Of a DNA stretch of 64,000 nt, positions 12,158-24,047 are shown piece after piece. The notes under the pieces are model-generated. The model was not told the DNA's origin, made no database searches, and saw only the letters and a list, made by a program, of their open reading frames with translations. How positions within the stretch are numbered: the stretch's first letter is position 1; every line of letters starts with the position of its first letter. The DNA is from Varroa destructor (taxonomy: Eukaryota > Arthropoda > Arachnida > Mesostigmata > Varroidae). The stretch spans positions 36,243,877 through 36,307,876 of the forward strand of contig NW_019211454.1 of NCBI RefSeq assembly GCF_002443255.2, in the 5' to 3' direction. The position numbers and the translations under genes are program-made.

Positions 12158-12462
12158 CATTCCGCTTTATTAGGGCTTTTGTTCAATCTTAGATTTTTGA
12201 CCACTGAACATTTCCCGCAACGGAAATCCGCCATCCAGACGCGGTCTCTTCCAACGGTTAACCTTTTGTCATCATTAATTGGCGCTCGGTAACAGCCTAT
12301 CTCGGCAGTGGACAACGACCGTGACAAGCCGTTGATAGGTAAGACTGTCTGCCATTCAAAAACATTGCTTTCGCAGGTCAAGATCAAGCAGCCAAAGCAC
12401 TTCGCCACACGACGACCTTCTGTCTCGTTCTGCCATTCACTTTTTTGTCCGAGTGATGTCAT
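12157..12462 (-). CDS. Small protein with paired CxxC motifs, Mis18/Yippee-like zinc fold (tentative)
   Basis: A 101-codon frame with coding-like codon choice. Residues 22-25 are CFGC and 82-85 are CGKC, separated by 56 residues. A Gly lies 20 residues after C25 (G45), and the hydrophobic/basic segment KRLTVGRDRVW comes just before the second pair. Yippee and Mis18 domains bind zinc through two CxxC pairs spaced by about 50-55 residues, and Yippee has a Gly at this offset from the first pair. The usual G-x-x-Y element after the second CxxC is missing: the protein ends 16 residues later. The frame is open upstream of the chosen ATG for 14 codons to a TGA, and the start context is weak, so the true 5' end may lie in another exon. 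Mis18 proteins prime centromeres for CENP-A loading; Yippee proteins are nuclear or spindle-associated. This may be a 3' exon, a truncated copy or a pseudogene. The family call rests on motif spacing only. Confidence 0.35.
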   Translation of the reverse strand: MTSLGQKSEWQNETEGRRVAKCFGCLILTCESNVFEWQTVLPINGLSRSLSTAEIGCYRAPINDDKRLTVGRDRVWMADFRCGKCSVVKNLRLNKSPNKAE

Positions 12463-12763
12463 GGACGGGGTTCTGTCGTGTTCCTGTTGTGGCAGATCTT
12501 CTCAAAAACGTATTGGCGGTTCCCTACCGCAAAATGAAACCGTATGCGTACACGCTGTATGTACGTAATTAATTTATTAGGAACACCAAAGACCAGCACA
12601 TTACAAACCGAAAATTTCTTAATATTACTCATTGCGTGTGTTGTCCATCCAGTTGTGATTACTGCAAGTTGGTCTTGCAAGGTCAAAAGATGTCATGGAT
12701 GTATAACATATACCTATGTATCATCATATTTTTTAGTCACATGGGTATTACAAAACACCCTTG

Positions 12764-12780
12764 CACACACACACACACAC
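12764..12780. repeat. (CA)n microsatellite
   Basis: A pure CA dinucleotide run of about eight units. Confidence 0.9.
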
Positions 12781-14694
12781 TCGTAAGCATATTTATACTG
12801 AACGTGTTCCTAGAAAATGGGCAGACATTCATCTTATCTTATTAGTTTGCCCTTTCTATCCTACCTACGTTCTTTTAGACAATCAGGACAACTGCATCGC
12901 CACTGCGACTGCCAACAGCAGCAGCAACAACAACAAGATTCTGTACTGGTTACAAATAACTTAGAACATTTTAGTTCATTAATCATTCACTCTTGATTAC
13001 ATCGTATCCTGTCACTCTTCAAACTAATAATGACATCAATCAAGCAGTAGGCACCTTAATGATAGCAACTTTGCTGACCAACCCATAGCACATTTCTTTA
13101 GAATCTATTCTCCGTATTAGCAACGCGTCACACAATCGAAGAGAGTAAAATCAGTTGTAACTGGTGGACAGTCATAAACTCGAACGACTCATCCAGAACT
13201 CGAATCATGGACATGATACTCACTTAATCAAAATAGAACACGGTCAGATTTGGTATGCCGCTAGTTCTCCACGTAAAAATTATGAACGAACCAACAAGTC
13301 GAACATTTTTTAGCTTTGCACAGAAGCATGTAATACGTGATAAGACCTGAGACACAAAGGAAAATGTTTATTGTACAGCATAAAATAATGTTAAATCAAA
13401 ATAAGTAATTTTTGATTGCAAGCGATCCTAAATTTTTCTTTTTCACATTATATTTTCCAAGAAATCTTTGTGGCCTTATCGTACATCCCAGTAGCATAAA
13501 AGGCCGTAAAACATACGCATAAAATGCACCTAGTTACTCTTGATTTTAAACCCTTATCACTCTGAAATGTGTACCTTAATATACTGTGTCCGTTTTTTTC
13601 GTTTTATATGATGGCATAAAATGGTATTGTCAAATAGCAAGCCACAGACTAGCCGCGAGCAATATTCCCTGGAATCCCTTCATCGTTATTCAAGTTCGGT
13701 AGCACGGGCTGGTTTGTACATTGGGGTATTGTAGAGCAACGTGCAGTTTGCCTGGCAAACCACACAGGTGTTGACTAGAAGATTACGTGCATTTTAATCG
13801 GCATTTTGCTTTCTATCTTAGTGTATGTATAGGTCGCCAGGTTAGCTTAGCATGGCAACTGGAAGCAGTAGTCTAAGGGCTGCTAAGCAGGTAGCGGGAA
13901 GGCCCGAAAATCGTGTTTTCTGACTAGTGTTGTGCAGACAACAGATCTACAGCTTAGTTTTAGAATGACATGACAGATAACTGACTGGACAGTTGAGGTC
14001 ACGCGGCCCTGGTTCTAGATATAATACGTTTTAGAACCTATTATTCCAGCTATTTTTTTTGCGTCTAATAGAGTAATATGAATAGCAGAGATTTTAGAGA
14101 ACGTTTCAGCAAAATCATCCTCTGTCATCACAAACGTCAAGACGACATACCTATTCATAGAGCTACCACACACATAGGACTGCACAAGAGTTAGTGCCAA
14201 TACAAGGGACACTTCACTTACATAACAAATAGGGCAGCAGCGCCTTAAGATCAAAACAGCGACGCACTGCCAGCCTCAGGCCTGGTATGTAGCATAGACA
14301 AAACTATGTCGGGTCACGGTGCAGGATAATCTTTGACGAAATAATATATTCTCTACAGATGCCAATTAGGTATTCTCCGAAAACACCACCGAACATTTTC
14401 TCTCCATTGAAAAAGAATGTCGGGGCGAGCCGACGGCTTTCTTCCATCCACTCTTTTTTGCTATACACAGTATAACGTCATCCTGCTACCGCTTGTCGAA
14501 AAACCCCTTCACACTTGAGAACTAGGCGGTTCTTCTAATTGGGTTGGCCCATAGTCGTCCGCTGTTATACACTAGACCCGGCAAGAGAAAATGATCTTTA
14601 TTGGAAAAAGGGAAGTATAGATAGCCGGAATGCCCTTTCACGGGGCCCAAAAGCTTCGCTATAGTTGTATCTGTAAAAGCTTACTATTTGTTTG

Positions 14695-14711
14695 ATATAT
14701 ATATATATATA
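14695..14711. repeat. (TA)n microsatellite
   Basis: An alternating TA run. Comparable short TA runs occur near 8816-8826, 21588-21597, 31772-31785, 54476-54484, 58213-58228 and 63520-63532. Confidence 0.85.
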
Positions 14712-15106
14712 AATTTATGTGCACATGATAATAAAATAAACTCAGCATTTCAACAGCTAAATATATTATTATAACCGGACACATAGAGAGAACTAATCTG
14801 AAGAATCCATCAAAGCAACTCTATTTTTCATATAAAAATACCGGCAATAGAAATATTTTAAATGCACATTTACTGAAACATAGCAATATACAGGTAACTA
14901 TTGCAATATGCAGAATTAAAGAAGAACGCTGGAGGATTTTATCGAGAATCCCTCACGAAGGTTATTTAGAATAACAGCGTGTAAAATATACGTTCTTCAA
15001 CGATTTAGTGTTTTCCGAGCGAGTCTCACACCTTATTTTTATATTGATGTCGAGCAAATCAGCTGAATTCAACGGAACGCTTTAAATAAGAAGCGCAATA
15101 TTTTCG

Positions 15107-15160
15107 AAGCGATTATAATGAATGCTGCGGATATATCTGGAGCATTCATTATAATCGCTT
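15107..15160. repeat. Near-perfect foldback hairpin, 20-bp perfect arms
   Basis: The left arm (15107-15126) and right arm (15141-15160) are exact reverse complements over 20 bp. After one G/G mismatch, four further pairs (one G-T) close on a TATA tetraloop. Nothing downstream pairs below the stem (15106 with 15161 mismatches), so it is shorter than a typical pri-miRNA stem. It is not inside any open frame. It may be a remnant of a terminal-inverted-repeat element, a replication template-switch product, or a structured RNA. Confidence 0.85.
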
Positions 15161-18100
15161 ATATATGTAAGTTTAAATGAAAGCACGAACGCATCGTCTC
15201 ACTTTCTTTAGATGGACGAGAACGTTATCGATCATTGTGGACATTCAGCGAGCTAATATTGTCATCTTCATCTTTTTATTCCTGCTCTATTTCAAATGCA
15301 TCGAAGATTCTAGTAACGAGCATTCATTTGAGTCGCCGTTACAGCCAAAACCAAACGGATCGTTACTCTCCACTCATTGTACATCAAAATGGAAAGAGGA
15401 CTAAGCAATCAATACCGATTGACCACAAAGCTAAACGACTTCGGGATATGATGCATTGGTGTGACAGCGGTATCATAAGAACAGGATGACGCCTGACGAC
15501 TTTGTTTGTAACTTGCTGCTTCGTGTGCACCACGTAAAGCATCAGTCGTATTATCCGCCATGCCATGATTGGACGCAGCTATAGCAACATGTTTATCCGC
15601 AACAGCAATTAAGAGATTACTTTTTATATACATTAGAATATAACCTCGCTGACTGTATTAGTGCTATTATTTACCCAACAACTGACCTAAGTATCAGTTA
15701 TTTAAATTGGGCAGGCACATATGTATATTAAATCTATAATAAAAGCAGATCAATCTACTTTTTCCAGTTAATTCAAATATACAAGGATACAAACAAATGC
15801 TAATAATTATCGCAAAGTAAGAGATCACTACAACGATAGGCTGTTTTACAAACGAAAAGGATCACGTGGATGCCTTTTTCATTAAAGTTTAGTCTATAAC
15901 CTTTGATCTTATAACTAGCAAATGGTATTGGCATGCATGTTTATTTGAATGTGTCCCTTCAAATTATTTTTATTATATAAAAAAAACAGCAAAAGGAACA
16001 ACGCGTTTGGCTGAGTGAGCTGTGCCGGGGTGCCCCATATATAACTGAGATTATCGTACCGGTACCAAATTGATGTTCGAGACTTATCCGCCAGCAATGA
16101 CAGACTACACGGGAATATCAAATTCAAATTAATATGGCATTGCATTTTATTGCCCAGTGGTGACAATTGTGCATATATAACGAACCAGATTATACACAAT
16201 ATTAAATAATCCACAATCGGTATATGCAACCACGTTTATAATTATTATATTACTACAAGGAGGTTGGGAACCACTGTTCCTAATAAGTTAATATAATATA
16301 CTGAATAATATTTTATAACATGAAAAAACGTATTTAACTAGGTTAAAATGAGGGCCTAGAAAAGAGAAAGATCAGTAGAAATAATAAAATTTATATATCT
16401 CTAAATTACCGACTTAGCTTGGCTGTAGCTGTAGTAGGAAAAACGCTTAATTAAGTTATGCCAATAAATACCTTAAAAAAACACTCAAGACCTGCAGGTC
16501 CACCTCGTGGCTGACATCCTCAATTATCCTAACAAAAACTTTGAAGACAAAACGGAAGTTCACTGCGACGCACGGCTCGGTGGGAAAATTTCAAAAATTT
16601 ATAAAATGAAAGTTGCAATTATAACAGCAATAGCAAAACCATAGATTTCGCCGTTCACGTAATTGAAGCCTGAAACAATAGCTGGCGTCAATTTTTTAAG
16701 AAATGACCTCGACATTCTCATCCTTGCATCAAATTACAGATCCGTTAGATATTCTTATATAATTTAGTCTAAGTTATAGGAAACTCTCCCACTGAAAAGA
16801 CAGTGCAGAGCGTCAAACTTTGATTCGATATACATACGGTTCTTGTACGGAACCAAAAGTTCTTGAAAAAACGTTCATGCATGCGAGAAATGCGCCATAC
16901 GTAAGCAAGAATAATTAAATTGTTCAACAATTAAATTAAAAATTTAAAACGAAATAAGCACTTTCTTAAGTCACTATCCAGCCAGCTATCGTATATCTTT
17001 ATAGATTATGACACACAAAGCACAAACGATAATTCTAAGTAGTCTACTGTTTAATCTATTAAAAAAAACCTTGCTTCGGATTTTATAATTTATGCACCCA
17101 ATGCATAATATGAGCAATGCTTCACTGCAATTTAAACTGTAGAATCAAACCTTCACCAATCAAATTTTATGTTTGAGCTGATTGACTAAACACAAGTAAA
17201 GCAGAAATCCCAGGCATTTGACGCGGAACGTTATATACTCTTGCATGCTTCTACCCACATTCCATTATGTTTTAACACTATGCAGGATCACATCAAGAAA
17301 ATTATTAGCTACGTGTTGGCCGAAAATCACTTCAGAAGCAATATTATTACAAATAAAGCTGATTTATTTTCCTACTATAAGCAACTGTACAACAATCACT
17401 AGCATGTCTAACAGCATCAAACTTTATCTTTGCTAATAACTCTGCCCGAAACCACCACTATTCATTATCCTCACTGCTTTTTTATTCTACTATATATAGT
17501 GTTTATGATTTTCATTGCGTTATTTGGTTCCATGCTTGCTTTAAATTCTTCTTGGATTTTACTATCTTTCATGGCAGTCACCATTTTTACTAGTCGTGAT
17601 TTGCTAACGTAGTCTTTTTTCTAACCAACCTGGACGAGGTGCATCTATTTAATGATGCACTTTGACTATCCATAAATCTTTCATTTTTGCCTACATACTT
17701 GGCTGATTGGTATGTTGCGGGCTTCGATTCCAGGCGTCGTTTTTAAAGAATCTGGTTTATTTTACTCTAAATTGTACCAAGAGCTATTCTTTAATCTGGG
17801 CTTTTCTCGATGATTTATCTATGTGAATGAAGATGCACGTACAGCATTCCTATATCGGTAACGCTTCACGATGATCTCTACAGGTTATATGCTGAACGTA
17901 GAACATATGTAAACAATTACCAGTCCATTTTCGTACGTTGACCGTATTTCGTTTACTTTTCCATTCACTTCTAGCGTGTCCATTTCATTCGTACCTTCGC
18001 TTTACCACCTCGTTCTGCTCCAACCTAACCTATACGAAACTTAGTACTCGGTCAAAGGACGTAATATTTCATATTGAATATAATACTTACAAATTAATAA

Positions 18101-18257
18101 TGGATGACTCAATAAAGTCCAATTAATAATTATTTAAAAAAAAAGTGCCTTCAACGCATAACTTGAGAAGAATATGTACGATATCTCTAAAAAAGTTAGC
18201 GAATATTGTTGCCCTGATGTTTTATGACGGCCTCCGCCAACTACTTTCTCTGTGACC

Positions 18258-18265
18258 TATAAAAG
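18258..18265 (+). promoter_or_regulatory. TATA-box candidate TATAAAAG
   Basis: A canonical TATAAAAG is followed by C-rich sequence at the expected start-site distance. About 87 bp downstream is an ATG in excellent context (CAACATGG, 18345) opening a 15-codon frame, then a consensus donor GTAAGT at 18463. The order TATA, leader, donor is what a spliced first exon looks like. Confidence 0.3.
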
Positions 18266-18287
18266 CGAAACAAGGCCAAACAAAACC

Positions 18288-18462
18288 CTCGTTGCTCACC
18301 GACTGAATAAATAATATCCTGCTACCACTGAGCCGCCATTCCAACATGGCTAAGCCCCATGAGGTGACACCGTCATCACCGGCATTACATTGATCGACCG
18401 TTTCTTTGTCTACTCCTAATCATTTTAAATGGTATTGGAGTGCACACATAAGCATAAGAATG
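18288..18462 (+). other. Candidate non-coding or uORF-bearing first exon
   Basis: It is bounded by a predicted start about 30 bp after the TATA box and by the donor at 18463-18468 (GTAAGT, preceded by AATG). It contains a short frame beginning MAKPHEVTPSSP that ends before the donor and would be an upstream ORF. No downstream exon was identified. The start coordinate is only inferred from TATA spacing. Confidence 0.2.
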
Positions 18463-20915
18463 GTAAGTAAAAGACGTCTGAATACCGGCCGAATGGAAAT
18501 TCGTGGACGAAAAACGATATATGGCAAGATAAACAAGACTGTGGCCTTTGGAACTGCAGCGTATGCACCGCGCAGGTCTTTTGCAGATTGCAATATTTCG
18601 AGCGAATTTTGTAAAGAATACTGCCGTTTGAGTTTCTGCAAACCACTCTGGTCATCGAACTAGCCACAGAGCACAGCAATGAATTTTTTTTGGACCATTA
18701 TTTAGGTTGATGCGCACTGCGTGAACTCGCCCTTTAATTGCAATGTTATGTATGCCTTATATTGTCATGTCTGTATATTAATCTTACGTAATTTAAAATG
18801 AACAATTAAACAACAACGTAAAATGAACAATTTTTATTAATATGTGGGCCACATAACTAGGAATATCATATCAATATCATTCGCACTCTTGCCAACATTT
18901 CACAACAGACGTCACACTCCAAAATTGCAAAGGTCAGTCTCTGATAGGAAGTGCAGCATTTTCCTAGAAAATCGTATACACACACTGTAATAACGAGCGC
19001 CTGATATTCACCTATAAACCTGCTTCTTTAAATGTTTTTTTTCTTTCTCTTTCATTTATAAACAACGTCAAAAGACTGAATCTAAGTTTTTCTTAGTCAC
19101 CAGGCGGTAGGCTATATTTAAAATAGTGACTGGTTAAAAAATAAATGGTAATCTGAAAGTCACATTCATATTAAGATTGCATGAGATGCTGGCAGATGCA
19201 TGTATCAACAATTCTTAAAAATTTTGAGTTGCTGTAGCTACTAAATGCACGACGCCGTTTCGATAATCCTTTTCAATCTCTCGTTTTGGTGGAACACAGT
19301 AAGCCGTTGAAGTTCCTCATATTGATCGAATGAATTATCTAATCCTATGTTTGCTGCGTAGATAGATGGTCTCATCCATAGTTCTGCTGAAGCGCTTTTG
19401 TTCCATTAAAAAAACTTAAAATACAATGAAAGAACAATAATACCGGAGCATACACAGTTTCATTCAAGGAACTATCTCTACTGATTCTGAAACTCGTTTT
19501 GAATTGCCGTCCCTAATTTAATCTATCAGGAAATCGAACAATTCATCATAACAAATCATTCTCACTTGTTGGGTTCAATGATCAAATGGCTATTTAGCAC
19601 TAATCTTACATAGCCTGTTAGCTTATTCGAGAAAAATCACTATGGGAAAACTATGTTTAATTCCTGGCTGATCGCACAGCTTGTATGTCTGCAGTATATG
19701 CATTTGGCCGTTGTTTCGAAAATGTCGTATGCACGACATTTTTGTTGCCGTGATAAACAACTATAATCGTCATCACCATTGTTATCACATTCCGTTTGTG
19801 ATAGGCTCGAGCGTACGAAAATTCCCTGATTTTTCGTTCCAGTCGTGTATTCACTCGTTCGGTCTGGTCCATTTGGACTACTACCTTCATCAAGTCATCC
19901 TTCACGCCGCCTGATTTATATCAGTGCTATTTCCATTTGTCCTCGTTTTTTTTCTACACATTTCATGTCTACGGCTGTTGTCTCCTATGGTTCGCTTCGC
20001 ATTCGTAGAACAATTCGTGAAGTGAGCATGAGCGACTTCTCCTCGCGAGTTTTTCGTGCAGTACTCGGCTACACAGATCTTTCCGAGGAAATCTGATTCG
20101 TACAGAGCATAGCGGGGCAGAGAACAAGAGTATGTCAGAGAAGAATCAAGCATGTTTCATTTATTTTAGTCTCTTAAATCAATTAAAAGAAAAGAAGCCA
20201 GGTGGTTAACAGTAATATTATCAGTGTCCTTGCAAGTGCGCCTGAGACAGTGTTAAATTAGACAAGGTCGTTGAAATAAAGACTAATCAAATGTATTATG
20301 TATGATCCTGCGATACACGCAGCCGCCAGCAGTGGTCGTGCATTCAGAATTAATTTAAAATTTAATTAGTCCACTTCCCAGAGATGCATCAGCCTAATAT
20401 TTTACTATAAAAATCCCAGAAATGTCCACATGCGGCATTTGTTAATTAAAAGTCTTCCGTTGCCGTTTTTCCTAATTGTAATTTTAGTAATGTTTTGTCT
20501 CCGCTAGCAGTATAGGAATTGCAGGGCAACAAACTGGAAGGTGCAATCCACACGTTGACGGAAGTTTTATAGTCACTTCCGATATTTATCTGTGGGCCGT
20601 TTGGCCCACCGCCTACAATAAAGGCCATTAACAAAAAAAAACACCCTTTTTTGACAAGCCCGAAAGCGCAATTGATTTTAACGAAATTTGTTAAGTTTGT
20701 CATTAATCCAAGCATTAATCCAAGTGGATAATCTGTTAGCTTTGTGCTTCAGTTTTATCCGATCAATTCCAGTCCATATAAAGCGCAAAATAGAAAAAAT
20801 AATATAAACATCATTCGCGACGGAGTACCATTCTATACCATTGGTCAACAGTCGTCACTTTTGAATCACGGAAGGATACCACGACACAAGCGCAATACAA
20901 TAAGGCTAGCTCCAT

Positions 20916-20953
20916 GAAAATCAAGCGACACAATTAACTATCACTTGATTTTC
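20916..20953. repeat. Perfect 10-bp inverted repeat, 18-nt loop
   Basis: GAAAATCAAG (20916-20925) pairs with CTTGATTTTC (20944-20953). The intervening loop is AT-rich. No function is apparent. Confidence 0.75.
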
Positions 20954-23900
20954 TCTATTACGTATAATTTAGCAATTAATAATGTCTCTCATTCGTAATG
21001 GTTATTGATTCAGTTAACTGCAACCTAATAAGATATATATATAGCCAGATTCGGTCGTTTAACAGGCACTAGCGCAGAACAGCACCGGTCAGATGTACGC
21101 GAATACCTGAAGCAAAGCGTAACAAGAAAGACATTGAATTCACAACAGCGGGCATTCCAGTGGCTCCCACCGTTGTCCCTATTGTTCACAGCATTTGCCG
21201 ATTTGTGGTTTTCCCAAAGTTAACAAATATCGGAAATTTTTGAGCATAGTCGCGCACGCTATGCCGCTTCGATTACGAATCGGACATGACCAGCAAAACA
21301 AGCGTCCTTTCCTCACCGAACAGCACACCGTCAGATCAAACAAGGATAGGATATTATACGAACTTTAGGATTATACAATAAGACATATGAACTAATAGAT
21401 TCCTTACCACTGTTGCCAGACAAAGCCTCTAATTTAATATTCTGTTAGTATTGTTCGTTTGCCGTATCGAAGTCGCACTCCGTTTTCGTCTTCAAACCCT
21501 CTTGTCGTTTTGCTCGCGATGGGAACAACAGTGCAACCTTCGTAGGACTTAGACGTACTAAAATGAGTAGCATGAATATATAATATTATATATATGTTTT
21601 GAGCTAGTATACCTGTTTGTCGGTCGATTCATATACGTCTCGAGTTCACAATAACAGCTGGACGTGAACAGAAACCCGGAGAGGGCACAGCTGTCATAAA
21701 CAGGCCGTTGAGACTTACTCCTGAACTATTTATAATATGTGGTTCGTCTAGGTAAGATTCGTATTAGCAGCAGTAGTATATCGCAGTGACCAAACGAAAT
21801 AGTATCCTACAGTCTTCCCATGATATGAAGACCCCCACCACTGCTAGCAGCAGCAGCAGCAGCAACACCACCCGGTTGTTGAAGAGTTCCGGGCGACTAG
21901 GAGCATCATGGATGAGGATGATGAGGGGTCGAGACAGCGGCAGCAGTAGTGAAGCTGTTCTGTAAGCGCCAACGAGGTAGACATTGGTACAGGCAGACAG
22001 AAACGAGCATGGGATCGTGCTTGCTGCATGCCGCAGTACCTCAGCGCATCTGCCCCCAACGGTCGCTTGGTTCTCCGGTCTGACTAGAGTTAGTCGTTTG
22101 GCTTACCGGCTGTCTGATGGAGCACCACTTTTTGCCGGCTTCGGTTGCCTCGGCTACCTCATGGTTATAGTGCCATCAAACCGGCTGTAGGCAGACAAAG
22201 CGTCCTCAGCTCAACTTCAGCGCCAGTAATCGTATTAACCAAGATCTTATCATCAATAAATTTAGAAACAAGGAAAAGGAGTAAGAAACGGTAAATCGTA
22301 TGGTAAACATACACCAATAGGCTAACGTGAAACAAAAAAACAATCAACAACAGCGAAATACTTATGCTTCGTTTGGGATTTTCGTACATTTCTATTATTG
22401 CACTTCAATATTAGAGGGACAAAATAATTACTTGAAAACAGCTAGAAATTACGTAGTTGTACGGCTAGCTACTGTCTGTTCGAATGCTGCACTAGCAGTA
22501 ACTGGCACGAAACGTTGAACACGAAACAAACTAGTGTCATTGTTCACTTAATCAATCAGCAGACGTCATTCGGCAGTTTCGTGGCGTGGCAATACCTTCA
22601 TGTACATCTATCTCCAGCCAGATTGAGATTGACACGCTGTTATTTCCAGCAACAGAGTTCCACTCGATCAACACAGCAATCGTATACTCACACATACACA
22701 CAAGTACAAATGTTCTAAACTATCTACTATCGCTTTGCCAATCGTTACAAACAGAGCTTGTTCAACGACCCTTTGGTTGAAGTATAATATACAATGGATG
22801 CATGCATAAGGCAAAAACTATATTGTTTTTCTAGTATTAGACACTAGATACACGCACTGTTGTCACTACGACAAGCATTGAGCGAAAACGCAGCAAACGT
22901 CATTAATTGTTGTATCTCATATGTAAGCATTGTTTACAAATAGAGAAAACTGTTGCAGCAAGTATACGTTGAGATCACCGACGACACACTGTCACTTACC
23001 CAGTAAATAAACATGGCCTGATACTATCTTGCCGGAAACCCATTAGGAAGTTAGAACATTCAGTATAATTCCAAATATAAACCATTTGTTTACTATAAGA
23101 AAATGTTGAGACTCAAACCCAGATAGCTAAATGTATTATCATCTGCTTTTGTCGTTAGTCTCACTCGAACAGCCGTTTTCCATTTATCCACGCACCGATC
23201 CACATCCACCTGCACCTGTTTTCTACCTCCAATTGTGAATTCATTCTCTCACGTTTATCTGTCAACAGGCATAAAATTGGTAACATCTAACGGATATATA
23301 TGCGGATTTGTCTATAATACCTGCCATCGAAGCGCTTGTCAATAGTATATCCATTGAATGTACCCATGAGTGATATACAAGGATACAATGTATAATCCCA
23401 TAGTTGGCTGGATATACTTCGAAGAGCAGATTAAGTAAGAGCAGCTGTAAGGTTGCACTTTTTCTTTACCTATTATGAAATTTAGGCGTTTAGGAACTCG
23501 CTAATAGAGATATACGGAATATAATTGTATTTATCTACCTTCATCCACTTCTCCAGCTCCGGTGATGCACAAGAGCCGAGTGACTTTTTTCGAAAGCGTC
23601 ATTCTTCTCGTTCTATTGTTGTTGTTGTTATTTTGGCTTTTTTCTATCGACACTTCACGAGGTTCTCCAGTTCGGAAGTGCAGTTCCCAAGCGACGTTCT
23701 CCATCGAGTCGTTGAATCCATCTTGGTGCGCCCTGTCATTCTCCCAAAGCGCTTACTATTCTAGCCAGAGTTCGTTTTGACTCGACGTCATCTTTTCTGT
23801 TGCAACACTGAACCCACCCACGAACCTTTCGCACACTGCCCCGATTAACCCTGATCCACAGTCCACTTTATCCACCGTGTGTTAACTCCGCTAGCTACCA

Positions 23901-23993
23901 AGTGCAACAAGTATCCAAAAATGTACAGAGGGACTTGAAGGCTTCAATAGTACACTCTTCTAGGAGCTTCACTTGGCTCAAGGTTTCCTTCTG
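20954..23993. other. Spacer with a small GC-richer patch
   Basis: No supported gene. TATATATATA near 21033 is followed about 30 bp later by mixed sequence, a possible but unsupported TATA box. A (CAG)n run lies at 21846-21865. A possible minus-strand donor (GTAAGT) at about 22993-22998 follows a short open frame beginning MGFRQDS, too little to call. Confidence 0.4.
21846..21865. repeat. (CAG)n run
   Basis: About six CAG units. The poly-Cys read-out on the opposite strand is an artefact. Confidence 0.9.
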
Positions 23994-24041
23994 ATGTTAA
24001 TCTTTATCCTGGTCAACGGACATTTTCAGCAGCAGAATACG
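23994..24041 (+). CDS. Candidate first coding exon with signal-peptide-like N-terminus
   Basis: ATG at 23994 opens 16 codons, MLIFILVNGHFQQQNT, ending in phase 0 exactly at a donor GTAAGT (24042-24047). The hydrophobic start MLIFILV followed by polar residues could be the beginning of a signal peptide, but the hydrophobic core is short. Start context is moderate. No downstream partner exon was found. It sits at the edge of a GC-rich island, where first exons are expected. Confidence 0.2.
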
Positions 24042-24047
24042 GTAAGT

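Larger units (their letters stand above)
12463..15106. other. Spacer, no supported gene
   Basis: It contains a (CA)n run at 12764-12780, a small CAG/CAA patch near 12913-12933, a T-run near 14053 and a (TA)n run near 14695-14711. A minus-strand frame at 12459-12686 overlaps the CxxC gene's upstream side in a different frame. It could be an alternative upstream reading but has no further support. Confidence 0.4.
15161..20915. other. AT-rich spacer
   Basis: No supported gene apart from the promoter/first-exon candidate at 18258-18462. Open frames here are short and AT-driven. There are 10-12 bp palindromes at about 16056-16065 and GACCTGCAGGTC near 16490, both short enough to be chance. Confidence 0.4.

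Noticed and set aside
17698..17738. TTGGCTGATTGGTA followed by GCTTCGATTCCAGG, resembling tRNA A and B boxes
   Set aside because: The two boxes are only about 10 bp apart, too close for a tRNA, and no cloverleaf folds.
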